Below, piece by piece: positions 11,418 to 24,511 of a stretch of DNA of 64,000 nucleotides. The notes under the pieces are model-generated. The model was not told the origin of the DNA and made no database searches. It worked only from the letters and a program-made list of their open reading frames with translations. Origin of the DNA: Polytrichum commune (lineage: Eukaryota; Streptophyta; Polytrichopsida; Polytrichales; Polytrichaceae); assembly GCA_950295325.1 (NCBI GenBank), contig OX485806.1:41356001-41420000 (forward strand), written 5' to 3'. How positions within the stretch are numbered: the stretch's first letter is position 1; the number at the start of each line of letters is the position of its first letter. Position numbers and translations under genes: made by a program.

Positions 11418-14400
11418 GTAAGGTTGAATCCTTTCAGCCATTTAGTGTCTTGCCAGGCCCAGAAAAACACAAACAAATGTGATCCTGGTTTGGAAATATT
11501 GTCCGAACCTGTCATATGTTCAAATGAATTGGAGTTTGAGCATAACCTGTATGAAGCAACAAATTGAAGGTTTTTGTGTAACCTCTTTCTTTTTGTCTGT
11601 CATTTATGATGGAAATGTATAGAAGTCTATAATCTTCACGATATTCATAAATAAACTCGTTCTTGAGCAACTGAACATCCATCTTCAAAATAGGTCTTTC
11701 TAATAGCAACTAGGTGACATGGAGGAACACACAAACATGGTTTGGTAATTGGTTTCATATGCAATCTCCCTATCAATGAATCAAAATCTTATTATGAATC
11801 AGCATCCTCCAGTCCTTCAGGGAATGCCTTAGTTGGAGTAATGTCCCCATCATCTTGCAACCACAAGGTTATAGAAAAATTAACAAGTCAACCTACAATT
11901 GCAAACCCCAACTAAGAATGTCCAAACACTATACAAATTGAATACCCAGCAACAACAAACGAAATTGAAATTAAAATGAGGAATCCATCAAGCATGGGAT
12001 GGGTTCAGATTATTTATTTATTCATTTATTTATTTGGACACTGTTGACCGTCAAACTTGCATGCCAACATTTGCTCCACTAGACACATAGTAAATATTGC
12101 GTTAGTTTGAGATTATTGGTAGAGGATCTTTAGTTTTCTCAAGTGGTGCAACTCTAATATTGATGTGTGAGATTGACATATTCAAAAAATAGCATTCATT
12201 TTTGTTTGGATCCAAAAACGACACAAAATTAGAGACAAGGATATGAACATGGTCTCTAATACTTATCTGCTTCTTGAAAATAATGCAAAGAGACCTCACC
12301 CCTTTGGAAATTTCCTCCTCCTTGGCACTCTCCATGGATCCGTGCATTGAATCACTAATTAAATCCGCTCATTCTCCCATAAAAAATATCAGGTGGTGTG
12401 TTTTCCGGTGTTGCATTCATTACATTGTTTTTAGTTCTTTGTGGTTGGAACTAATGTTCATGTGTCTTACTAGAAGATCGTCTTCTACTATTCTACTCAT
12501 CTTTCCCGTCATCCTTGCCCTATCCAATTGTTTCCTCATGGAAAATCTCAAACTATTTTTCCTTCTCTTCTATTTGGTTCCTGTGCATTTCCAAACTACT
12601 CCTTCAAATAGGGTGCACATCATATAGATGATCCCTCAAATGCATCCCCAAGCTTGGATTGGCTTTAGGTTTGGTATCACTCATACCTAGAAATTATTAG
12701 CATCCTCCTAATCCGAGATGGTGGCACCTTTCCCAAAGTATCATATTCCAAAGGGGGGAAAATGGATTTAAAATAAAAATGTTCTCGTGTAGTACGTTGT
12801 CCCTTTGGTTATCAATAAATACACTCACTCTATCGTTCAATTCATTTTCCAACATCAATTATGGCTACCATCCGTGCTCATGGGTCCTTTGTGCCTTTCA
12901 CTTGCCTCTTGATGATGATGGTCAAGTGTGTTTTTAGATATTTTGCTTGATTTGAGATTTGGCCTCCAGGGAGCTAGGTATCATGCACATTGAGTAGGAG
13001 ATGTAGTCTGCAAATGTAGATTTAAGGGTTCCAAAGCATAAATGTCTATGAAACAATCTTGATGCAAAATAATAGGAGTGAGTATGACGATTCAATGCGG
13101 ATTCTTGGATCTTGGTTCATTTGAGTTCATCGGTATTTTTGATTTGCAAATGCAAGCTTCTATAATTATTTTGAAAATGAGTTTCGCACATTCACTATTT
13201 AAATCCCGAGTGTATTAAAACTCAATAATAATAGTGTGTTGGTGTTGTTGGATTTGGAAGATGATATTTGTGTTGTTGTTGATATGTCTGCCACATCACC
13301 ATTTCCATATCGAAATACACCTTTCACTCCTTCAAATTTTTTAGTGGATCTATCTAGAGTCCCCATGCACATGTGGCTAGCTCGCTAGATTTCATCATTT
13401 CAACATCCTTTGTTACACATTCTTTCTCCCTCCATGGGATTAAATATTATCGTTGCATTAAAACAATCAAAGTCAAAGAAAATGTCCAAAACATATTTTG
13501 CATCCATAACATAGACGTCCATGATGTCAAGTATTTGTCCATGTCTTTTGATGGTGACATTCTGTTTGTGTTGCCCCTTATATAACTTGGAGTTCCAAGT
13601 ATGTATTGTTAGTTGATGAATGACATGAACAAGATGTGTGATGGACACCTTGGGTGCACCACCAAGACCACTAATATCCAAAACGATTTTGGTTTGTCCT
13701 TCCAACGCTCTATTTGCGTAGGTCATCGCCACTGCCCCAATGATTATTGTGATTACATGCATCAAAATGTTGGTTTGCATAACAATATCAAATGGATCGG
13801 ATCTACTCCTATTCCATTTGTCATGGATAATAATTGCCCATAATAATTCTAAATTACAATACAAGGTATGTCATTCCAAACTTTTATGCATTGCTTGTAT
13901 AATATATGTACATTCCATTTCATCTAGGATGTCCATGACTTGTATTCATCTTGGTGTGCATGACCACCCTGTGTCCAACAATGCATGTCGTAAATAATCG
14001 GACATGGCTTACCAATGTGTTGCAAATGAAGTGATAAAAACATCGACAACAAAAACATTGCTATACTGATGACAACAAGCAAACAATTATTGGAGGACTA
14101 CCTTTTCAAATCACCCTCAAACAAACAAGGACATCATCTTATCGGTTAGTCATGGATAAATTCACAACACTTGCCTCCCGGATGATTGAAATTTTGTGGT
14201 TGGATCAACGCAATTTGTGCATAGTGGAATAGGGACGGTGGATTATGGATTATGATGTTGATAAACCATTTCACTTTCAAGTTCCTCCATGGTAGCATGT
14301 TCCTAGAGTAGTCAAAGGACAAAGTGTTTGTTTTCAAAATATTCACCCTCCTAGGAGTGGTGTGGATCTTGTGAAACGTAAGCAAAGAAGAAGGGACATG

Positions 14401-15749
14401 GAACATTTGTGAATGATGTTTGACCATGTTAAATGTTTGAAGGATTGGACCACCTTTTCGTGTCATGTGTGCAATAGCAAGCAATGTAAGGTGTTGATGA
14501 TTGCATTTTGTGACATGCAATTTAAAAGTGGTGCATCACACCCTCTCTTTTGGAAAATTTTGGATTATTTCATAGTGGAGAATGAAGTGCCAAATGTGAA
14601 TTTCAAGCACTTCATGGCAAACATCACTTGAGTTAATTGGAATGCAGCTCCAAACTTCACACAAACATCATCAGGAGCTTTGCGAAAACAAGAAGGAAAT
14701 GGGTGTAATGCAAACACCTATAAAATGTGTTTAATTAGATTTCTCTGCAAAGTGGATTTCAAGAATGACAAGTTCATATGAACGGGGTAATGCGTCTTTT
14801 TGAGCTTGCCGATGTGCTTGCACACGAGTGGTAATGTTAGTCAAATTTTCATACTGTTATCCTTGAATATCATTACATGACAAGTGTACGATCTTTAACC
14901 TTTTTTGGTCAGCTTTTACTATACTTGCATCATATTATAAATGACATACAACATTTGATTGTTAATGATCTCATAATTCCATGGTAATAGGTGTCATTTC
15001 ACACACTGTGCACTTGGTGAATTGCATGCACTTGAGTTGTAATACACCTATACATGTGTCAATTTGGCTATCATGTTCCTTATTGATCACAATTAACTAC
15101 TAACCACTCATAAGTTGCCGCTTATTGCTCATGAGTTATTGTTCACCACTCATAAGTTACCGCTCACTGCTCATCACTCATGTTTTAGCTTCCCTCCTAT
15201 TAATGTGGGTCATGGTGATTCTTTAGAGCCCACATCAATTCTCATAATGAAAACTAATGTGGGCGATGCTAAATTTTTGAACTACACCAAATCTCTAGTT
15301 CAAAATGAATATGGACCACACTAATTATTTTTCTGATAAATTGATGTGGGTAAATAACATATTTTGTATTGATAGTAATGTGAAAAATTAAGTTATACAT
15401 ACATACATACATACGTAAGTGTGTATTTATCTATCTATTCCCTATAAGATGTTGGTTTGAACTCTTAAGGAAGAATGAGGGGAAGACTTGGGCAATGAAA
15501 GTGGCCCATGAATTTTCCACCCACATAAGTAGGGCTATATAGTGTAGTGTTGTTTGTATCTAAGCTCCGCTATAATTGCATATAAGTTTGTGTATTACAC
15601 ATGTTGTTTCTCAAGAGTAGAGTTCTAGGTCCTTTGAGTAGGTTCTTAGTGTAGTCCCTTTTACATGGCTCTTCACATGTTGTAAAGAGCCTTCGCCCAC
15701 GGGCTACTCTGTGTTTAAGTGTTGGTTCTTAAACTTATCAAGGGTTGTA
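11418..15749. other. Intergenic, no gene recognised
   Basis: AT-rich sequence with overlapping short frames on both strands (notably 13373-13997) that lack recognisable domains. Simple repeats include an ATAC tract near 15395-15415. Confidence 0.45.
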
Positions 15750-16300
15750 CAGTAGGGTCCAAGGCAGAATGGCGTTTTTGGTTTCCTAGTGGAAAAAAAT
15801 TCAAGTCTACCCACTTTAAAAGCCTCTAGAGAGATCAAAAATTGGTATTTTATCTTAAATTTTTTACCATGAACCTGAAACCAAGTTGTTAGTATGCCTA
15901 CCAAACTTCAAAGCCAAATAATTCACCAAAAAAATTTATTCAAAATCTACCAATATAGGTAGCTGTGGAAAAAATTTCACTCCTACCAACTTCGACAACC
16001 TCCTAAGAATTGAAAAACAAATTCCTTACTTTATGTTGTTTTGGTAGAAACCAATTTGTGTTAGTAATATATGGTAAAATTCTCAAGTCTAAAAGATTAG
16101 TCAAAAAAATATATTCACAATCTACCAACATGTGTTATTTTGTGGTATGCTTGTGGAAATTATTTTCACTACAACCAACTTTGACACCCTCCCGATGGCT
16201 AAAAAATGACCCATTTGCCATGAAATTCTTGTCACAAGATAAGCTACATGTTAATGACAAGTGTGCCAAAATTCAAGCTCAAAAAACTTACAAAAAAAAA
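15750..16300 (+). repeat. Left long TIR built of ~180-bp subrepeats
   Basis: Three diverged head-to-tail units start near 15790, 15967 and 16152. Each begins with a GTGGAAA...TTTCA motif, continues with ACCAACTTYGACA...CTCC-like sequence and ends in CAATCTACCAA-like sequence. The same three units occur inverted in the right end. Confidence 0.65.
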
Positions 16301-16309
16301 ACTCACAAT

Positions 16310-17324
16310 CTACCAACGTGTATGTCCTCCATTTGCCTCTATCACTGCTTGTAACCTAATAGGCATAGAATGACATAGCAGAAGGAGCTTTTGAGCACTA
16401 ATAATCTTCCACTTTCTTGCAATAACTACTCTTAAGTTACTTGTATTTCTAAAGCATATTGAACCATGTTGAACTGCATCTTTCAAAATCTTCCAAAGAT
16501 TCTCAATTGGATTGAGATCATGAGAGTTTGCGGGCCAATTAAGCTTCTTTAGATGGTGTGCTTGCCTCCATTCTTCACATAGTTTGCTTCTATGGACATG
16601 TGCACCATCTTCCACGAGTAATCATTGTGGTACTTTTTCCATAAAATGAAGCAACTTCGCATTGTAAACCACTTCAACAAAATCCTTTGCAGAGCGCCGA
16701 TCTTTGAGCATAAAAACAAGTTGTGACTTCTGCCCTTCTGAAAATGCACCCCAAATCATCAAAGAAGTCCTCCCACTCTTGAAAGTTGGAACTATATAGC
16801 TTGAAGCAAAGCGCTCATGCATAGTTCTCCAAATATAAATTTGTCTAGAATTTTTTCTAACTTCAAAAGCGCGCGTACTCATCTATCCAAACAACTTGCT
16901 CCCAATCTTCTGCACTCCATCGACAATATTTTTGAGCAAAAACCAATCGTTCAGACATGTGATGAGGTGTCAAAAAATGTTTTTTTGACTGCAATTCGAC
17001 TGTGAATGCCACTATTATGTAAAACCTTTCGAATAGTATTTCTGCATACTTTAGTAGGACACATATTACTAATGTCAGAGAGCGTGATGTGACGATCAAC
17101 TTGTAAAACACGTTTTATACTACGAACATCTCTATCACTAAGTTTTTTTTTCCATATTTTTAGGCATACGTTTTGCGTGTGTTGGTTCCATTTTGTCAAA
17201 ATTTCTTCACCAACCTCTGAATTGTTCTAACAAAGACTCCAACAATAGTTGCAATTTCAACTCTTTTCTTCCCTCCCTCACTTAAACCCACAATACGTGC
17301 ACGAATTTCATTTGGAATAGCCAT
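16310..17324 (-). pseudogene. Tc1 transposase pseudogene (DD34E)
   Basis: Reading from 17324, an N-terminal helix-turn-helix region starts MAIPNEIRARIVGLSEGG. A second HTH part, a WIDE block (first catalytic Asp), the IWGAFSEG block, VEDGAHVH (second Asp) and SHDLNPIENLW (Glu) follow in order. The second Asp and the Glu are separated by 34 residues, giving the DD34E triad of Tc1-type IS630/Tc1/mariner transposases. The expected length (about 340 residues) fits the span. The frame changes at least twice (between about 17190 and 16860), and an in-frame TGA lies at 16619-16621 just before the second Asp. Family knowledge: cut-and-paste transposition into TA. Stops and frameshifts make it non-functional. 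Confidence 0.85.
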
Positions 17325-17732
17325 CAATCACAACTTTTAATATGAGAATTTGATCTAAAATGTTAACTACCTAACCACATGTCCATATATGCTCCCCTCC
17401 CAAATCAACCTCGATGTGCATAATGTCCTCTCAAATCAGCTTGTGCATACCTTCACTCCCAAAGTAGTATGTGTAGATGTTTCATCTCAAATGAACCCTC
17501 ATGTGCATATTCTTACACCCATCTCACCATGTGTATACCTTTGCTTTCAAATAAGCCCTCTCAAATCATCACACATTCTACAAGTCACTTGTGATATTCA
17601 ACTCTCAAAACAAACATTGATGTAGAGAACAAAAGCTCTTTCATGCGTATGTGGTGTTCAAATTCTTAGCAAGTGTATTCATTGGGATGTGACAAGTGCG
17701 CACAGTTAAATTTGGACAATCTTGATTTTTTG

Positions 17733-18270
17733 TGTAAGTTTTTTGAGCTTGAATTTTGGCATACTTGTCATTAACATGTAGCTTATCTTATGACAAGAAT
17801 TTTATGGCAAATGGGTCATTTTTTAGCCATTGGGAGGGTGTCAAAGTTGGTTGTAGTGAAAATGATTTCCACAAGCATACCGCAAAATAACACATGTTGG
17901 TAGATTGGGAATATTTTTTTTTTTGCTAATATTTTAGATTTGAGACAAATATATTACTACCACAAATTGGTTTCTACCAAAAAAATATCAAAGTAAGGAT
18001 TTTTTTTTTCAATTCTTGGGAGGCTGTCGAAGTTGGTAGGAGTGAATTTTTTTCCACAGCTACCTATATTGGTAGATTTTGAAATTTTTTTTGGTGAATT
18101 ATTTGGCTTTGAAGTTTGGTAGGCATACTAACAACTTGATTTCATGTTCATGGTAAAAATTTCAAGGTAAAATACCAATTTTTGATCTCTCTAGAGGCTT
18201 TTAAAGTGGGCAAACTTGAATTTTTTTCCACTGGGAAACCAAAAACCCCATTCTGCCTTGTACCCTATTG
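17733..18270 (-). repeat. Right long TIR, inverted copy of the left
   Basis: Reversed, this matches 15750-16300 along its whole length, for example TAAGCTACATGTTAATGACA at the inner part and the terminal CAGTAGGGTCCAAGG-like end. It has a few substitutions and small indels. Confidence 0.8.
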
Positions 18271-19869
18271 TACAGTGGAAAATCAAAATTAATGTTTGTA
18301 TGGTCTCGGACTTTCAAGTGTAGTGCAAAAACATACAAGACCATGATCTCAACTGTATACTATTGCATTACCACCATATTAGGGGACTCAACCCTTGTAT
18401 GTATTCTAAGGTGCAAAAATTAATTAGTGTTGGCCCACTTACCTTAGACAATCGCTTATAACAAACAAAGAGTTGTGAGATTTTGATGTCTCATGGTGAC
18501 GCGGTTTTGTGCTAAGGTAACCAAGCTCGATTCAATTACTCATAACTGACACCTATATTTGTATCGTGTAGATTTATGAACATGTACCATAAGAACATGT
18601 GTTTAAAAAAAGATTAGACATTGTGCTAAAAACCTGGGGGGTGACTCTCAATTGGAAATTTAAATGACGTGTATGAGTCACTATGAAATGAAACCCCCTA
18701 TATACAAGAAGTATATAAAGAAAAATAAATGCATACATACTAACAATATGTTAGAACATGTACTCATGCATGTACATTAAGCTATTCAATATAATGTGAT
18801 AAATGCTCCACTACATATACAAACTATACATTATAAATGAAATAATATTTTGTTACATATAAGATCCATTTTCACTTTCCAAAGAGAAAGTCGTTGAATT
18901 TAAAAAATAAATAAATCCATACCATGTAACTCAACAATTACATCAAACAAACAAAGATAAGAGCACAATAACTTAGTCACACTCTAGAGGGCAAAACTAA
19001 AGGAAACCCATGAGAGCTCCAAGATCCTCTACTTTGTAAAACCTAGAACCCATATGCAAACACTAACAAGAAGAGACATGATAGTCTTTGAGGACTATGA
19101 CCATATGAAAACAATGGATGAAACTAACACATCTATTGTAATTTTTTTCTCTAAACCTTAAGGCCCCCTTTGGTAAATCTACCTTCAATTCATAAAATTT
19201 AATAGCCTCTTTAGATTTACACACTAGAGAAAAATAATACCTCTCCCTTATGTATATTATGTACACTAATGTTTTAAACAATACCCCTTCTTACACTCAA
19301 GTTAGTTTGTATGTGGTATGAAGAGTCCGCCCCTCGGGGCTAAAAACTTGTTATTTTAGGCTCAATAGCCGACCCCGGAGGATGTAACTTTCATTGAAAA
19401 GAAAGAACCACATGAGTTCGCAACATACTCTAAAATCCCCTATACTGTTTTAAAAATTAAATTATATATATAATATCGATAAAGTTGGACCAAATTGAGG
19501 ACTTAATTGCACCTGAATCAGGCCGGTTCTCGGACCGGCTCCAAGCCATGTATAACATGAACCATAGACCCACCTCTTTCTAGTGGACTTGAAACCAAAT
19601 TTGATACTTAGACTATGAAACATTATCACGCCATGGAGGACTCCGTGTAGGTTTTTCATCCATTCACACTTCCTTGGTCCCTCAGGCTCTCAAGCTCGAG
19701 TGTAAAGGGGTGTGGGATGGTCTCGGCACTTTCCACCAACGGGAGAATTTATATTTCATGTTTCACGGGCCCTCAAGCTCTGGTGTAAAGTGCCCTACTT
19801 TATACTTGACGGTTACGTGTGCTGCTTCGTTAGGAAGCTTAAACCCTTAGCCCTGTCTAAGCATTTCTT
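18271..19869. other. Intergenic, no gene recognised
   Basis: AT-rich to about 19450, then more GC-rich towards the leader of the next gene. Two similar segments with YCCCTCAAGCTCT...GTGTAAAG lie at 19676-19720 and 19768-19800. Promoter elements could not be fixed. Confidence 0.4.
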
Positions 19870-20031
19870 GCCGTGACGGAGAAATCCCAGCCTTCCGGAT
19901 CCGAGCGACCCTCATTTCTCAACAGTTTCTCGATGCCAAATGCGAAGCGTCGAAGAATTTCATCTCTTCGCATCTCAGAATTCCTGAAAACATCATCATC
20001 GTCATCATCATTTCACTTGTCCAACTTATAG
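19870..20031 (+). other. Probable 5'UTR exon with uORF
   Basis: A GC-richer stretch ends at a donor (TTATAG|GTAATC). The paired acceptor (TTTTTCAG) ends at 21016, 41 nt before the start codon of the SRP54-M/SEC-C gene. It contains a 32-codon upstream reading frame (19933-20031), serine-rich, whose TAG stop is exactly the last three exonic bases. The transcription start is not visible, so the left edge is approximate. Confidence 0.45.
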
Positions 20032-21016
20032 GTAATCACAATCTTCCTTCCAGGTGCATTAACTTCGATTGCAAATTGAGATGCTTCGTTCGTCGCCTGA
20101 ATTTTTCTCTATGGCTATTTCTCTCGTATTTTTCTGCTACTTACTGTGAATGTATGGTTCATCTCATTCTACATTTTGATCCTTACTTATCTGTTTGTAT
20201 TTCCATTTGTCACATTTGGTTGCAGCCGGGGTTATGCATAAACCAATGTTGGACTGGTTTAACCTTTGGGAAACCACTCGGGTATATAGGATGAGGAATT
20301 TACATTAATTTGATACTATTAGGGTACGGGTAATTTGACGTTTTCTTTGTTTTCAATACCATTTTGGTATATATACCATTAAGATTCTTCATACTTGGAT
20401 AAAGTGACCCTAGTATCAACATGGTATTATGTTAGTATTGATCAGTGCTGGTCTGGTATCGTCTTTTGTAATAGCATGCAGGTATCTATGATGAGGATTT
20501 TACAAATCTTTTATACCAGTAGGGTGTGGGTATGTGACCGTATTTTTGTTTTCCATACCATTCAGGTCTATATACCATGCAAGAACTTTCATACCTAGCC
20601 AAAATCACCCTACTATCAATACGGTTTAGAATGGCATTGACCAAATAATAACTCAAGTATAGAAGATTTTCTCACCTTGGGATTTTCACAAAATTGATTG
20701 GTAGTACAATTTTGATATCCACAGTTAGATTTTTCATGCCATTATTGAGATTGATCAATAGACATCATGCATTCACCTAATTACCAGTCCAACACTTGGA
20801 TTGGCCCAATAATGTGTACAAAGTTTTTCTCATTTTCTGACACTCACGAAGTATTGATATGTGGCCGGTATTACAATTTTGATACCAGTCGGGTAGGTTC
20901 TCTGACACCATCATTGATATTGTGAATTCATACATGCATTCACCTATATATTGGTCCAACATTGGCATAAACCCTAAGTGGGTGTGTGTGTTTGTGTGTG
21001 TGTGTGTATTTTTCAG
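20032..21016 (+). repeat. 5'UTR intron with ~199-bp tandem repeats
   Basis: A unit starting near 20247 (GTTGGACTGGTTTAACC) recurs near 20446 (GTGCTGGTCTGGTATCG) with shared blocks such as GGATGAGGA, TACCAT and TATATACCAT. A second pair with ACAATTTTGATA...CATTCACCTA lies near 20705 and 20874. A (TG)n tract is at 20984-21008. No coding signal. Confidence 0.55.
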
Positions 21017-21057
21017 GATCCTTGATTTGATCGTGTAGTGGTTTCTTTTCTTATCAC

Positions 21058-23478
21058 ATGGGAATGCTTGTGAGGAGTCGTATCCTCTTGCATTTGACAC
21101 ATGGGGAATCATTTTTCCGGCCCCGTCCATGTCAATCAGGTCTGCAAAATTTCAGCCATGGAAATGTCCGGGCTGCATTAGGCTATGCCTCATTGGCAGC
21201 TGAGAACAGTGACGACCAGTCATCTTCCTCATGGTTCCAGAAGTTGAAGGGAGTTTTTAAGGGCAAAACAACAAGCTCAGAGACAACGCCGGCAGCTGCC
21301 TCTGGTTCGTGGGAGGCTGCACCTGCGACTGCGGTGGAGGGGGATTTAACAATGGAAAGTAAGTATTTATTATTATTTATTGTATTATTGTATTTTTTAA
21401 TTCATGAAATTCTCCAGCAGAAAAGAATTGCACTATAAAATCAGTGCCTTGAGACAAGAATAAAAGTGTAGTTGCTAAGTATTTGTGGGCTTGTAATTTC
21501 CATTGGGAAGAGATTACGCTCTCCACTGAGTTTTTTAGGGTGAACAATACATTCAAACATACCCCCACCTCATTCAGAAACAGTCATATAGTCCAACAAA
21601 TTGTTTACAAAGTCCTTCAATCATGTGATAATCTCTTTTTGCCATAAAAATTATGGTAGATAATGGTGATTGGGTGGACCTGGCTCGTGGCCACCCATGG
21701 CCATCATCTCATATGTAATTGGGAATGTAAAATACTGGGAATGGAAAATTTAGAAAAATACACAATTGCCATCATCTAGCAAACTTGAGAGGTTTGACTT
21801 CAAGTCTATGTAAAAAGGTTGGCTCTTGACATAATAAAATCTTGGTGACTAATACTTGTGGAGAGAGTTGACAGAATTTGCAGATGAGCTGAAGAAGGCA
21901 CGCCAATTTGGAAGCATGACAAGTTTTGGACGTGGATTACCTCGTGGAGGTGAATTATCGGCCATCAAGTCATTGGAAAGGCAGGAGGAAATTCTTCGTG
22001 CACTACACAGATGTGGTCCTATGGTAAGTTGCCAGATAAACCCTTGGGGTCCTGCAATATGGGATAAGTATAATATCACAGCTTCTTTGTACAGATGGTT
22101 GTGGATGTCTAGTGTAAAGGCTCCTCGGGTGACATGCACCTATTCTCTTCAGAAAATGTTTTCATGATTGTATGTGTCTACATGAGTGCAGATTGAAGAA
22201 AGGGTTGAATCAATGTAGAATCAATTTATGTGAAAGACAAATGGATGAGGAATGCAAATCCACTCACACACACAAAACAAAAAAATAAAATCAAACAATG
22301 TTTGGCCCACAATAAATATCTCATGAACTTTTGAATTTGAGAAGCATAGGGACCTATCATAATCACTTAAGTGCCCCTGAATTCATAACCCTCAAGATAT
22401 GCAAATGGTGTCACAAGTTGATTCGGTTGTTTCTCTTTGTAAGTCATTGAGAGATCCTGGAATGCAGGTGTGCGACTTAGATTATGGAATAAGGAAGGGT
22501 CTTCTGGCTGGTTGGTGGTTGTACAGCGAGTAGGAACAAACCAGAAGGCTGAGGTGGCAGCTGAGTGTGGGTGCACTTTGAATGATGTGGAAAATGTGTT
22601 GGCGAAATATGAGTGGGCGAAGGAGGCCAATCGCCGTGTTATGAAATTGAAGGAGGAGGGGAAGCCATTACCCAAGTCGTTGAATGAGGTAGGTGATCTT
22701 CCTTCATTTGCCCACTGAAGTTGTGTTGGAGTGGAAGTAAGATACATGTGCTGCGTGATGTTTGTTGATAATGGAAGGTCCTTGAATATGACTTGTTTGT
22801 TGGTGATTTGTGGGGTGCATTGCTTTTCTAATAACTCCTCTGTTCACTAATGTTTATTATCGTTGGTTATATTATTGACCATGGACGTAGATTAATGTGG
22901 GTCAGTAACTTATGACAAATGGCACAAAGAACATTGCATGTGACACTAAGATAAGTGGCTTCAGTAATTTGTAACAAGACAAATTGAAAGAGTATGAATA
23001 TTAATGTGGCACAGTAATTCTAACACCACACTAAATCAGATATATAGGATACCGAGGTCGAGAAGTATAGCAGATGTGCTCCTTGCTCATGTGGGAATGA
23101 TCAGACAGTTGGTGTGATACGCTATGATAGTCTGCCTTGTGTTTGAAGGTGGAAGCTCTTATGGGTCGCAGTTGGAGTGCAGCAGCCTCTGTGAATTTGA
23201 GTAAAGATGGAAACATTAGCAGAAATGCTCCTTGCCCATGTGGATCTCAGAAGAAGTACAAGAGGTACCTATGTTCATCAAAGCTCTGTTGTCCACTTTG
23301 ATTAAGGGACTGATGTCTGTCTCATGCATTTGGAGGCTGTGTGCCTCTTTGTGTGTAACTGCATTCATGCCAAAATATAATAGTATACCTGGCTTGCAAA
23401 CTTGAGTGATGCATTTCTGGAATATGACGATTGGTTTCTTGCAGGTGTTGTGGCCAAAGTGCAGTCAAAGGACAATAG
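21058..23478 (+). CDS. SRP54 M-domain-like protein with SEC-C zinc motif
   Basis: Five exons join in phase: 21058-21358, 21875-22023, 22527-22688, 23149-23264 and 23445-23478, giving 253 residues. Residues 1-55 are Arg/Ser-rich with few acids, like a mitochondrial targeting peptide (inference). SSSWFQKLKGVFKGK-type sequence follows. Residues 101-210 form a helical region (KFADELKKARQFGS, QEEILRALHRC, VENVLAKYEWAKEANRR, KPLPKSLNEVEALMG) that I recognise as resembling the SRP54 M domain of small plant proteins. Residues 230-246 are a SEC-C zinc motif, CPCG...CCG, with Cys 233, 235, 244 and 245 as likely ligands; exon 4/5 splicing restores the last two. The exon 3 acceptor is uncertain (22526 or 22541). 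The molecular function of the plant family is not known to me. The chain has no stops or frameshifts, so the gene looks intact. Confidence 0.75.
22865..23040 (-). repeat. Dispersed repeat, family R1 copy 1
   Basis: The reverse complement of this part of intron 3 aligns with 37270-37470 over about 170 bp, sharing GTCTTGTTACAAATTA, GCCATTTGTCAT-like and CCACATTA...CATGGT blocks. It is non-coding, probably an old MITE; its ends were not resolved. Confidence 0.55.
23069..23097 (+). pseudogene. Decayed copy of the SEC-C exon core
   Basis: Within intron 3, AGCAGATGTGCTCCTTGCTC matches the coding AGCAGAAATGCTCCTTGCCC at 23218, 149 bp downstream, with about 24 of 28 bases shared. It keeps the CPCG-like codons but lacks the Lys-rich tail. 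It is either a remnant of a partial exon duplication or chance. Confidence 0.35.
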
Positions 23479-24511
23479 GTTTCGGAAAAGTCATTCACGT
23501 CATCCATGAAGCTTCCCGCAACTGGGGCTTGTATACATCAATTTGTGGAGGTCTAAAAGTCAGATGTTTGCTCCTGAATTTCTTTATGGAAAAGGTGTCT
23601 ACATGTCCAGACTCTAATTGTCTTGTAAGCTTCTAGTTAAAGGTAACCACCGCTCCACACAGGACTTTTGGAGCTTGATTGGGAGCAATTTTATTGAAGG
23701 TGTAATGGACTGTGATTTGTGCGTTGCATGTTTTGCACATTAGAATGGAATATCCATCAGCATGTGCATGTTTGTAATGTATTTTGGTTTTTCCGGATGG
23801 AGTTACTTTGAGCTACTTAGATGTAGTATTTACTGTGTTGTATTCATGTAGTTGGTTCAGGGAATGGAAGAGTTGTGGTTTAAGGGCATCTCATGCAGAT
23901 TGTGTAAATTCAATAGCATCACATAAGAGATACAAATGGAACACTTCGCTAATGAAAAATTGCAATGTTTCAATTAGACCTTGTATTTTTCCATTTCACA
24001 AGAGCTGCAGATGGGTGTGTATCCTCCTGCTTATGAATCTTTATTAATGAACCTACCACAAGTAGGCATTAAGGCAACCCTGTGCCCTCCATGGCCACGT
24101 GGTCACAGGGTAGGTATTGGTGGCCAGACATTGCATTTCAGTTGCGTTAAAACACCGATGTTCTTTTTCTTCTTTGTCCAATGAACCTAGAGCACTATGC
24201 AATCTACTATACAATGGAAGCCTTTGTGGTGGTTGTGGATGTGGTTGTGGTAGAGACATTCCCAGCTTTTCCCCAGTGTTCCCCACCATTATGGAAAGAT
24301 AAGCAAGACCACATTAAAGTTTACATGGAGTTTGTAATTTGGAAACCTCAAAGAGCTGAATGCTTCAGAACTTATTTCTAGTTGTACTACCGTGGAGGTC
24401 TATACATCTCTCATGCTACATTGATGGGCTTGATTGTCCAATATATCCTTGAATGTAATTTCAATTGTCATAAACTATGATTGTTTAAGCAATGCATACA
24501 TGACATGATGT
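23479..24511. other. 3' flank, no gene recognised
   Basis: Contains the 3'UTR of the SEC-C gene, of unknown end, then AT-rich sequence with short frames of no recognised content. GTGGTTGTGGATGTGGTTGT-type simple sequence lies at 24228-24255. Confidence 0.4.

Larger units (their letters stand above)
15750..18270 (-). mobile_element. Tc1/mariner element with ~0.54-kb inverted repeats
   Basis: Both ends read CAGTAGGGTCCAAGGCAGAA or its close inverted variant and are flanked by TA (15748-15749 and 18271-18272), the Tc1/mariner target duplication. The inverted repeats run inward to about 16300 and from about 17733, so each is roughly 540 bp, much longer than the tens of bases typical of the superfamily. 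Between them lies a minus-strand transposase relic (16310-17324) and a degenerate ~50-bp repeat tract (17385-17640). The two ends remain highly similar, but the transposase is broken, so the copy cannot move by itself. Confidence 0.85.
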
